From Amyelois transitella (lineage: Eukaryota; Arthropoda; Insecta; Lepidoptera; Pyralidae), in contig NC_083519.1 of assembly GCF_032362555.1 (NCBI RefSeq), forward strand, positions 1,877,501 through 1,941,500: 64,000 nucleotides of DNA. Reading direction: 5' to 3'. The position numbers and the translations under genes were made by a program. Shown piece after piece: positions 56,301 to 64,000 of the stretch. Under the pieces are notes generated by a model, which worked only from the letters and a program-made list of their open reading frames with translations, had not been told where the DNA came from and made no database searches. Position 1 is the stretch's first letter. Each line of letters opens with the position of its first letter.

Positions 56301-59300
56301 ACACAGATTGAGTTAGCCTCGAAGTAAGTTGGAGACTTGTGTTACGAGATACTCAACCATACCTACTATATTTTATAATAAATACTTATATAGATAAACA
56401 TGCAAGACCCAGGCCAATCAGAGAAAGTTCTTTTCTCATCATGCCCTGACCGGGATTCGAATTCGAACCTCCGGTGTCACAGACAAGCGCACTAGCGCTG
56501 CGCCACAGAGGCCGTCGAACTAATTATTCTTATATACTTGACTTTGTTTGAACATCGAAATCCATACGAGCCGCAGCGTTATAATTTAAAACCTACTCGG
56601 AAATGAGGCGTGCAATCAAATCACATTCGAAATCAACCACCATTCAGCGCACGTTGATTTAATTTCATAAATCGACCCAGCCCTGGTATTTGCATAACGC
56701 AGCCGCCTAGTGTGGCTTCTAGTGTTGCCCATCAACTATCGAAAGTCTATCGATATTTGACTGAAAGCAATAGTATCGATAACCTAAGATAGTGAGTACT
56801 ACAATTGACATCTAATATTACTATCGATATAATAATGAAGCTCAATATCGAATGCACTAGTATCGATACTATTGCAATAAAAAAGTTACTATTAAATCAA
56901 ATTGTTACATAGAGATGTAAGTTTTCTGAATAAATAAAATTAATGAAACATCAATATTATCGATAGTATTAAAATTTTTTATACTATTCGACTGAGCAAT
57001 GGACACAATATATATATATATGTACATATATCAATATATACATACCGATATATATATGATATCCGAGGTCAACTATCGATATTAAAACTATCGATAGTTC
57101 TTCAACGCCAGCTTCAAATGTTTGCCGTGAATGTAATTAACTTTGCATAGTTATTACTGCCTGATTATTTAGTGTTAGCGCAAAAACATGTATCTGTTAC
57201 GTCGTGGAGATTAGAAAATCTATAGCTTCTGTGATTTAAAACTATATTTCTGCATCGCCTTCGATTTAACTATCGATTTTTCTTGTACGCCTAGTGACGT
57301 GTCATTATCATTTTAATTATTTTTTATGTTTTTATATAAATTCTATATTTAATTTATGAATATAGTAATAAATCTTTATAAATTTATTGTAGCGCATCAT
57401 AATTTTTTTTGCTTTGATTGACAGTTGGTACAACAAGCCGTATAAATTAGCCTTAAGTCTTGTAATAATTGGGGTCTCTCTACCCCGTGAGTGATTAAGA
57501 CTACAAGGCCGCTTTGCCAGATTTCTGAGGTCCTTCAAATTTGTACATTTATGTATATCTAATTAATTTCTGTAAAGAAATAACTTACTTTTGTAACAAT
57601 TTCTCCAGCGCAGTGTACATAAAGCTCCTTGTGAATCCGTTTATCTGTGTGCTAACACTTCGTTTATTTCTTGATAGCTGAAAATATAAGGTATAATAAT
57701 TTCTCGAGAGCGTCAGTGGTCGATTAGGTAAGGTGCCGGTTTATGCGTGATGCGCGTAAAGGCAAAGGTTCAAATCATACTTCGGTCATGCACTAATAAA
57801 TACTATGGTCTTTTTGAATTGGTTTGCTCTGTCTACCGCGTAAAAGACAAAGGTGTGATTAAATGTATGTACGTACATCTCTAATCGGTCGGTTATGTGG
57901 TAGAGATAGAGATTCTATATTTCCACTTGTTGTAAAAGGCGACTAAGCCTATCCCTTAGTCGCCTTTTACAACATCCATGGGAAAGAGATTGACTGATCC
58001 TGTTCTTTTCATATTTGTGCCGGGAACCACACGGCACCATCTTCTTTAATATGGTTTTAAATATTAAGACAAAGTTCTAATTGGACCTAGGGTATACTAA
58101 AACAACTAATTCAAACTCCCATATTCCTTAATACAGATAATTGGCAATTACGCCACAATGCGATCGCTAAGCGGTTTATCGCACCGGTATTGGACACTGT
58201 CAGACTGCGCTAACACTAATGTACGGCCGCTTATATAGGTAATTTAACTTGTCAACAGATTTTGAAGAAGCGAATTCGCGAATTAATTGCTAGTTTTTTT
58301 TTTGGATATTTGCGACGCGGACTTTGATTTTTGGTTAATAGTAAATTTTGTTTGAAAAAGATTATGTTGCATAATTATTACGTTTTACTTCCGAAATGGT
58401 CCAGTTTTTATCATGTCGATATGGTCATTTCTTATAGAAATCAAATAGGATCGATTTTAATAATGTATTGAGGGGTCCTATTCTTTTTTTATTGATGCCG
58501 AGAACCACACGGCACTAATGATAATAATTTGATTACTCACTTATTTATTAATTATTTGAATAATTATACATACATACATATAATCACGTCCATATCCCTT
58601 GCGGGGCAGACGGAGCCAACAGTCTTAAAAAGAGTGATAGTCCACGTTTAGCTGTTTGGCTTCATGATAGAATTGAGATTTAAATAGTGACAGGTTGCTA
58701 GTCTGTCGTCTAAAAGAAGAATCTCCTATTTATAAGTCTATCCCTTAATCACCTTTTACGACATCAATGAAAAAGAGATGGAGTGGTCCTATTCTTTATT
58801 TTCTATTGGTGCCGGAAACCATACGGCACTATAATAATTATAATTAATATAACTCATTAATTATATGACCCGCTCAAATGAGAATCATCCTTTAGTATTT
58901 TTTGTGACTTACTGTTGCTATATCCCCTAGCAGGGGCTCGAAGTAAGTAGCATTATCAACGTTGTAGTAGTTGGCTTCGAGGAACCAAGCCACACTCACT
59001 GTGGTTTCTGGATGTAAAGGCATGGACACAGTGATGAATACCTGAAAGATGATATTTTATAGAGACAACCATTTATTTTTTAGTACAAGACTTGCATAAG
59101 AACAAACATTATAAGCCCCACGTTGGGCGCCATACATAAAATAAAATCACACCTCTTTCCCGGAGGGGTAGGCAGAGACTACATCTTTACACTTCCTTCG
59201 CTTCATCCACATTCATAACTCTCTTCATGCAAGCTCAGCGGTTTCGGGTACTCTTGACCTGACCCTACGTTGGGCGCCAATGTGACATTAAGGTAAAAAG

Positions 59301-60639
59301 TCGCGGGTAAGAGATGAGAGATAATTTTAAAATACATAGAATAATTACAACCTTTATTAGGACTAGAAGAAAGAAGAAAGAAGAAAAGAAGCACGAAAGC
59401 AGAATAAATGCAGTGGAAATGAGAGCGTTAAGGAGTATGATGGGTGTGAAATTGAGTGATTCCTTATCCGGATGAGGAACAGCGTGATAAGGGAATGTTG
59501 TGATGGGAAAGAAGATGTAGTTACAGGATTAGAAAAGGGTATGTTGAGATGGTTCGGTCATGTGGAGAGGATGAATGAAAACAGGTTGACTAAGCAGATA
59601 TACAAGGAGAGTGTGGAGGGAAAGGTCGGAGTGGGAAGACCTAGACGAACGTATCTTGATCAAATTAAGGACGTCCTGGTAAAGGGTCAGGTCAAAAGTA
59701 CCCGAAACCGCCGAGCTTGCATGAAGAGAGTTATGAATGTGGATGAAGCGAAGGAAGTATGCAGAGATCGTGGCAAGTGGAAAGAGGTATCTCTGCCTAC
59801 CCCTCCGGGAAAGAGGCGTGATTTTATGTATGTATATATTAGGACTAGTTTTGCGATTTTAAAGAGGGCGTGGGTTTAGCTATAGTCACGAGTCAGCAAG
59901 TAGCCGCCAGAAGATGTCGAGTTACTTTGTGAGCGCCATCCTCACCACTCTGAAGAGGAGTCCAGGGTGAGCCCTTGACCTGGATTGGTTGAGGTAGGTT
60001 TTTACACGAAGCAACTCCCGTCTGACCTCCGCAACCTTTGCAGGGGAACTTACCCGTATAAGATCGATACTGGTTACAAATCCAGTTGCCTGAATGTGCA
60101 GGTTTCCTTACGATGTTTTCCCTCACCGTAAAAGCATCGGTTGGTATTCAAACAAATGTTCATAACTTTGAAAATAGTCTTTGTTACATGATCGAGGTGG
60201 GATTTGAACCTGTGCCTTTCTGCGCATCACGCATTTTACCTGGGTACACACATACTATCTTTACAATACTATCTATGTAGTGCCGTGTGGTTCCCGGCAC
60301 CAATACAAAAAAGAATAGGACCACTCCATCTCTTTCCCATGGATGTCGTAAAAGGCGACCAAGGGATAGGCTTACCAACTTGGGATCCTTTTTTAGGCAA
60401 TGGGCTAGCAACCCGTCACTATTTGAATCTCAATTCTATCATTAGGCCAAATAGCTGAACGAAACGCAAGGGATATAGACGTGACCATACGTATGTATGT
60501 ATGTATGTACTATCTATATACTTACTCCCCATTGCGTACTCGGAGTGAAAAGGAGGTATCTTCTTTTCCGTTCATGTTTTTCTGTAAACGTTGTGACAAT
60601 GAACGTGGCCAACCTGAAGCAAACGTAATAGAATGACAT
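53239..60639 (-). CDS. DM4/DM12-family secreted protein (distal copy, complete)
   Basis: Exons in transcript order: 60639-60526, 59041-58913, 57677-57589, 54811-54704, 53386-53239. Total 588 nt, 195 aa, all GT-AG and in phase. Residues 1-20 (MSFYYVCFRLATFIVTTFTE) form a signal peptide. KHERKRRYLLFTPSTQWG follows, then VFITVSMPLHPETTVSVAWF and LEANYYNVDNATYFE. A basic RNKRS site precedes a helix (SFMYTALEKLL). The conserved HGAKGRPCLLRAICENATSH segment is next, and the end motif YCDHYADGCP precedes the TGA. NAT occurs twice as a possible N-glycosylation site. The protein is predicted secreted or extracellular. The DM4/DM12 family is arthropod-specific to my knowledge and lacks a known biochemical role. 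A tandem paralogue lies immediately downstream on the same strand. Confidence 0.92.
53387..54703. other. intron 4 of distal DM4/DM12 gene
   Basis: Contains a diverged LINE-E tail (+) at about 53640-53725, a LINE-E tail (-) at 54150-54280 ('aaaatcacgcctttcccgga'), and an inverted SINE-C pair: plus 54306-54500, minus 54500-54620. Confidence 0.7.
54704..54811 (-). CDS. distal DM4/DM12 gene, exon 4
   Basis: Encodes HGAKGRPCLLRAICENATSH, then LLHDGLVGDLLHLLL. The two cysteines (P-C-LLRAI-C-E) match the family motif. The donor GTGAGT is phase 2. Confidence 0.92.
54883..55580. repeat. SINE-A copies in intron 3
   Basis: Positions 54883-55045 (-): 'tacatattatcacgtctata' to 'aaaagaatgtcaag'. Positions 55446-55580 (+): 'gcaacctgtcactatttgaa' to 'gtgattatatgtatgta'. 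Unique sequence lies between them. Confidence 0.8.
55581..56267. other. intron 3, unique
   Basis: No repeat of the main families. The 56049-56276 plus-strand frame has no splice or homology support. Confidence 0.45.
56268..56516 (-). repeat. SINE-C copy
   Basis: Minus strand; 'atatatacgggacaaattac' at the tail side and 'gccacagaggccgtc' at the head. Confidence 0.85.
56748..57096. promoter_or_regulatory. cluster of seven TATCGATA octamers
   Basis: TATCGATA begins at 56748, 56774, 56822, 56861, 56958, 57074 and 57089. This palindrome equals the DRE site bound by DREF/BEAF-type factors in Drosophila. It lies in intron 3 of the distal DM4/DM12 gene, preceded by 'agtgttgcccatcaactatc'. Whether it is a regulatory cluster or a palindromic repeat remnant cannot be decided here. 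Confidence 0.5.
57589..57677 (-). CDS. distal DM4/DM12 gene, exon 3
   Basis: Encodes LSRNKRSVSTQINGFTRSFM, then YTALEKLLQ plus AA. The donor GTAAGT is phase 2. RNKRS is a possible processing site. Confidence 0.88.
57700..57790 (+). repeat. SINE-D tRNA-like head
   Basis: 'gtggtcgattaggtaaggtg' and 'caaaggttcaaatcatactt'. Confidence 0.6.
57929..58120 (-). repeat. SINE-A 5' half with fold-back and duplicated flank
   Basis: A perfect 19-bp hairpin (57929-57947 / 57955-57973) built from SINE-A sequence leads into a minus SINE-A 5' end. The next about 75 nt ('accatcttctttaatatg', 'ttctaattggacctagg') also follow the SINE-A at 20142-20217. Confidence 0.85.
58470..58832 (-). repeat. SINE-A fragment and SINE-A copy
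   Basis: Positions 58470-58516 hold a 5'-end fragment ('attgatgccgagaaccacac'). Positions 58567-58832 hold a near-full copy ending 'ggtgccggaaaccatacggc'. Confidence 0.83.
58913..59041 (-). CDS. distal DM4/DM12 gene, exon 2
   Basis: Encodes VFITVSMPLHPETTVSVAWF, then LEANYYNVDNATYFEPLLGD and IAT. Both ends are phase 0. The acceptor is 'atctttcag'; the donor is ACA|GTAAGT. Confidence 0.93.
59133..59266 (-). mobile_element. LINE-E insertion with target-site duplication
   Basis: 5'-truncated copy flanked by a perfect 13-bp duplication ACGTTGGGCGCCA (59120-59132 and 59267-59279). The target is the primer-binding region of the adjacent LTR element. Confidence 0.88.
59267..59935 (-). mobile_element. 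gypsy-like LTR and primer-binding site, interrupted by LINE-E
   Basis: On the minus strand the LTR runs from about 59935 ('tctggcggctacttgctgac') to AATAAAGGTTGTAAT, then 'aatgtcacattggcgccc'. TGGCGCCCAACGT is the tRNA-Lys-type primer-binding sequence used by gypsy elements. No gag or pol is present. A plus-strand LINE-E at about 59395-59845 splits the LTR. Confidence 0.78.
59395..59845 (+). mobile_element. LINE-E 3' end, longest copy
   Basis: Encodes 'INAVEMRALRSMMGVKLSD', a frame break, then GMLRWFGHVERMNENRLTKQ and [20 protein letters not shown], the usual C-terminal segment of a LINE reverse-transcriptase ORF. It ends 'gcgtgattttatgtatgtat'. Best reference copy for the LINE side of the shared tail. 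Confidence 0.88.
59940..60235 (-). repeat. SINE-D, near complete
   Basis: Minus strand: tRNA-like head near 60200-60235 (ggttcaaatcccacctcg), then body to 'ctcaccactctgaagagga' complement at 59945. Lies in intron 1 of the distal DM4/DM12 gene. Confidence 0.75.
60278..60507 (+). mobile_element. SINE-A copy with target-site duplication
   Basis: Flanked by tactatctat (60268-60277 and 60508-60517). The insertion lies within 18 bp of the exon 1 donor of the distal DM4/DM12 gene. The central 'gtggccattcagtcttttca' block is deleted. Confidence 0.82.
60526..60639 (-). CDS. distal DM4/DM12 gene, exon 1
   Basis: Encodes MSFYYVCFRLATFIVTTFTE, then KHERKRRYLLFTPSTQWG. The ATG opens a hydrophobic signal peptide; RKRRYLLF matches the basic-then-hydrophobic start of mature DM4/DM12 proteins. 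The donor GGA|GTAAGT is phase 0. Confidence 0.85.
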
Positions 60640-60689
60640 ATAATATTCCTGTAATGCGCATACGCATTGCGTTTCAGAATTTTATGTGT

Positions 60690-61394
60690 GCCCTGTCTAC
60701 ACCACAAGGGATATAGACGTGAATATATGTATGTATAATAATAGAATTACACATAGGATTCTTAAAATACAATGACGCTCGTATCATTCCAATTACAGCT
60801 ACTGTAATAATAGAATTTCACACGGGATTCATGAAATGCAATGATACATTGTATCGTTTAAATGACTCGTAATTCAAATGTAATATATCCTGTTTAATTT
60901 CAGTGAAATGTTTATAATATGTGAAATGATTGTAATGACGTCTCATATTACAATGCAGTTTAAGTGCAGTTAGATTTTTATTTTACGGCACGCTGACAAC
61001 TAGCAAGTAATTTTAACTGAAATTGAGCTGCCTTCTTTAACCGGCTTCAAAAAGGAGGTATTCAATTTGACCGTTTTCTTTTGTTTTGATTAATTCATTT
61101 ATCGTCATTGAAATTGCATGCCAATTGTAAACACACTGTTAAAAATAATTGTTCGATTCGTTTCAAGTTGCATCATAATCGTGCTAAAAGAATTGGAAAA
61201 TAAATGCACTAGGACTGAAGTTTTGCCTTCAGAGACCTACACTACAAAAATTAATACGAGAAATCGCTTACTCTCGGCTTACAATATCAAAGCGCAAAAC
61301 GAGGCAATAATTCACTCATTCAGCTCATTCCTTAGTCCCGGCTACATTCTCACCTCTAGAAAGGAGCCCATAAAAAAATGTTCATGTTACTAAA
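60690..61394. other. upstream flank of distal DM4/DM12 gene
   Basis: A SINE-A 3' tail at 60690-60738 ('caccacaagggatatagacg'), then two diverged units of about 68 bp from 60737 and 60805 ('taatagaattacacatagga' / 'taatagaatttcacacggga'), and a family-H piece at 61035-61075 ('ggcttcaaaaaggaggtatt'). The promoter presumably lies here; no core element is clear. Confidence 0.5.
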
Positions 61395-61596
61395 AGAGCC
61401 TTATATATGGAAGTGAAAGGTTCAAGAAATAGGGGAAGACCGAAAAAGAGATGAATGGACGGCGTAAAGGATAGTATGAGGAGAAAGAGAGTGACTAGTG
61501 AGATGGCAATTGACAGAAGTAATTGGAAAAAACTAACATACTGTGCCGTCCCCACGTAGAAAGTGGGAAAAGGTAATGACGAAGAAGAAGAAGAAA
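61395..61596 (+). mobile_element. RTE-like LINE 3' end
   Basis: Reads GRPKKR-stop-MDGVKDSMRRKRV, then TSEMAIDRSNWKKLTYC in one frame, followed by a (GAA)n tail. It is distinct from LINE-E. Confidence 0.65.
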
Positions 61597-61603
61597 GGAG
61601 CCC

Positions 61604-61700
61604 ATGGTCAAGGGCGCACCCTTGACCATGAATTAGGTAAGTCAGGTTTTTACACGAACATCCGATCACCGCAACTTTCGCAAGGAACTTAACCCAAAAT
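61604..61700 (-). repeat. SINE-D fragment with 12-bp hairpin
   Basis: A perfect hairpin (catggtcaaggg / cccttgaccatg, loop cgca) at 61604-61631, then 'ggtaagtcaggtttttacac'. Confidence 0.7.
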
Positions 61701-62251
61701 ATCTTCTTCTTTTGAAAATTCACTCACATTATTCACACGTTGTAACAATAAATATAATACGTACACCAAAACACAAAATTTCGCCCTCATGCCTGTAACA
61801 CAACACAGTGCTGGATAAAGTCAAGAATGTAGTCTCAGACATTTTTGAGTAAATAACACGTGAGCAGGTATTTGCCTAAGAAATTTGTTAACACGACGGA
61901 ATTCTCGTCGAATGCCGGGCGGGATAAAGCGATTTATAGTTTAGCCAACATTTCATAAATTTCTCTGAGTCTGAGATTAAAATAACTTAATACTTATAAA
62001 TTATAAGTAACATTTTCATAGATTACTTCTGTATGTGTACCCATTGAAATACAACCTTATTATTGGTATAGCATACCAGTTTTAATAATTCAGCAAGTAT
62101 TCAGGACTCTAAACAGCCAAAAATAAAAAAAATTCTTTCGTAAAGGCATGGCACGCGTACAAAAATATGAAGACACCGATTTGATCGACAGACATTCCTT
62201 CACCATTTTGTCCTGCCTTAAGCATCCTGTTATGTTGATATTGACTGCAAT
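61701..62251. other. intergenic, no gene seen
   Basis: No repeat or gene recognised. Confidence 0.5.
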
Positions 62252-62263
62252 TTACACTGTAAT

Positions 62264-62520
62264 GTGTGTTTTCCGGCACCAATACAAAAAAGAATAGGAC
62301 CACTCCATCTCTTTCCCATATATGTCGTAAAAGGCGAATAAGGGATAGGCTTACAAACTTGGGATTCTTTTTTAGGCGATGGGTTAGCAACCTGTCACTA
62401 TTTGAATCTCAATTCTATCATTACGCCAAATAGCTTAACGTGGCCATTCAGTTTTATCAAGACTGTTGGCTCTGTCTACCCCGCAAGGGATATAGACGTG
62501 ACCATATGTATGTATGTATG
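62264..62520 (+). mobile_element. SINE-A copy with target-site duplication
   Basis: Flanked by a perfect 12-bp duplication TTACACTGTAAT (62252-62263 and 62521-62532). Ends in (ATGT)4. Confidence 0.9.
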
Positions 62521-62532
62521 TTACACTGTAAT

Positions 62533-63006
62533 TATTGCGGATTTCGTGTCTCAACTCGTAAACTCCCAGTAGTTCGGCAGAACATACATATGAGTAACAT
62601 GTCACGATACACCGACTTGCTAATTGCTGGACGAGTTAGGGCGTTCAACTTGGGCTCGCCGAGTCGTGTCTATTAATTAAACTTACAGATTTGGTAACTA
62701 CATCGTAACTATCTCGTTATGATTACTGAATAGGTTTGCGTTAATTGGTTTTTAAAAAAACAGAACGCTTAATCTCGGATTTAATTATAATCTAAGTCAA
62801 ATTAAATTCTGTTCAAGAGGCGAGGGTTGGTACTGAGACGCAGGTTCTACTTAGTTCAGATACCCGTCTCTAATTATGTAAAAGTTTACACTACTGTATT
62901 ACAAATTGTTAAATTTTCCATACATAAATAAATACATTGTAACAGATAAGGTTGGAGAGAAAAATAAACAAGTTTTGAATAAAAGTTTAATTGAATCATT
63001 AACAGC
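62533..63006. other. intergenic, no gene seen
   Basis: No repeat or gene recognised. Confidence 0.5.
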
Positions 63007-63420
63007 ATCTCAATTCTTTCATAAGCCAAACAGCTGAACGTGGCCTATCTCTAGTCTCTAGTCTTTTTAAGACTGTTGGCTCTGTCTACCCCACAAGGGA
63101 TATAGACGTGGTTATATGTATGTGGCATTTGGAGCGCGGCCTTTAATTTACCGCCTTAAAAAAGGTGGTTCTCAGTTTCATGTTTATGTATGTATGTTTG
63201 GTTGTAAGGTAAGAAGAATGTTTGTATATACATATGTACGTTTGTGCCTAAGTTTGACCCCGTTATCTCGCGTTTCGCTGAACCGATTTTGATGCGGTTT
63301 TCAGAAAAGTGTTAATTACACTTAGGAGAAGATTTTAGAAATTTTATTGACTTCAAAAAGGAGGATATCGATTGGAGGCGGTTCTCTTTTTGCAAAAGTT
63401 TATGTTCTCCAAAAACGTAA
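63007..63420 (+). repeat. SINE-A 3' half and family-H repeat
   Basis: Positions 63007-63122 hold a SINE-A with a duplicated 'tctctagtctctagtc' stretch. Positions 63140-63420 hold family H ('gtttcgctgaaccgattttg', 'gacttcaaaaaggaggatat'). Confidence 0.65.
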
Positions 63421-63849
63421 CAACTTTATTACAAAAGCTTTTTTTATAAACCTTATAGCTTAACTGAAGATATTACATATTTAATACCTACAGAAGCATC
63501 ATTAATAATAAATAAAAGTAATTATAATGGACTGCCTACAAACGATGATCCCGAATCTCGAATTTCAAATTTTTCTTTGCGAACAAGAAAAATAAAATGC
63601 GAAGTTAATTATAACAACGGGAGCTTATGAAAGTCAATTCTGTTCTTATTCAGATTCAAAGTTGCGCGGATGTAAATGTTCCTCCAAATTGTGTTTTGGG
63701 GTGCAATTAAGGTGAAATTAATGTTGTATGAGTGCTTGGGAGTGTGTGGATTATTTCCGAGCGAGCGTTTCAACGCGGTTTTGCTTGTTGGAATTAGGTA
63801 TGTCAGTTAGTTTTGTAGGCAATGCGGTAATTGGAAAGTTGTAGTATCT

Positions 63850-63945
63850 GCCGCCGTTTTTATCGCGCGAAAAACCATCGTTGTCCCGTTTCACGGCATA
63901 ATAAAAAGCGAAACAGCTATAGTTTTTCGTACGATGAAAACGGCG
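63850..63945. mobile_element. palindromic MITE
   Basis: Imperfect terminal inverted repeats of about 29 bp: 'cgccgtttttatcgcgcgaa' on the left, and on the right the complement of 'tttttcgtacgatgaaaacg' + gcg. The half element at 37515-37565 belongs to the same family. Confidence 0.6.
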
Positions 63946-64000
63946 TCGCGCGTGCCGAATTACGTGGACTGGTAAGACAAGTGATTGTAAGTATGTATAT

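Noticed and set aside
60600..60640. Signal-peptide region of distal DM4/DM12 exon 1 being SINE-A derived
   Set aside because: Only a 10-bp match (gaacgtggcc) to SINE-A exists. The surrounding sequence does not follow the element, and the frame gives a sensible signal peptide.
61118..61393. 91-codon plus-strand frame near the distal DM4/DM12 promoter
   Set aside because: The composition looks random, there is no recognisable domain, and the end is close to a LINE fragment.
1..64000. CRISPR arrays, operons, prophage or plasmid features
   Set aside because: The window is eukaryotic nuclear DNA with spliced genes. The repeats are dispersed and not regularly spaced with unique spacers.

Overview
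The window is a piece of a lepidopteran (moth-type) nuclear genome. Its genes have many introns with GT-AG junctions. The intervening DNA is AT-rich and crowded with moth-type repeats: short retroposons ending in (ATGT)n, tRNA-headed SINEs, Helitrons ending in a GC hairpin plus CTAG, non-LTR retrotransposon tails and a gypsy-like LTR. No species is named because only gene families and repeat types can be read here.

Positions 1-4619 are intergenic and mostly old repeats. Positions 4832-42192 (+) hold a complete nicotinic acetylcholine receptor alpha subunit. It is best matched to insect alpha8, the orthologue of Drosophila nAChR-beta2/SBD. Eleven coding exons join in frame to 534 codons (533 aa). 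Two adjacent 176-nt exons (7A and 7B) both encode TM2-TM3 and are only 23 nt apart, so they look mutually exclusive. A decayed copy of exon 2 lies in intron 2. Intron 10 is 21.5 kb of repeats without a recognisable gene.

Positions 44732-60639 (-) hold two tandem genes of the DM4/DM12 family (small secreted cysteine-containing arthropod proteins of unknown function). Both have the same five-exon layout. The distal gene (53239-60639) is complete at 195 aa from a signal-peptide ATG. The proximal gene (44732-49537) lacks an identified first exon. The receptor gene and the DM4/DM12 pair converge tail to tail, with poly(A) signals between them. Positions 60640-64000 hold repeats and no gene I can support.

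Repeat terms used below. SINE-A: about 250-270 bp, begins near GTGCCGTGTGGTTCCCGGCAC and ends in (ATGT)n. SINE-C and SINE-D: tRNA-headed SINEs. LINE-E: a non-LTR element ending in the same kind of (ATGT)n tail. F, G and H: retroposon 3'-end families. Strand '+' for SINE-A means it reads toward the ATGT tail.

The most unusual points are: the TM2-TM3 exon pair with its sub-minimal spacer; the exon-2 ghost; exon 9 sandwiched between two SINEs; a SINE/LINE pair that shares a 3' tail; a set of near-perfect snap-back hairpins; and a cluster of seven TATCGATA octamers inside a DM4/DM12 intron.
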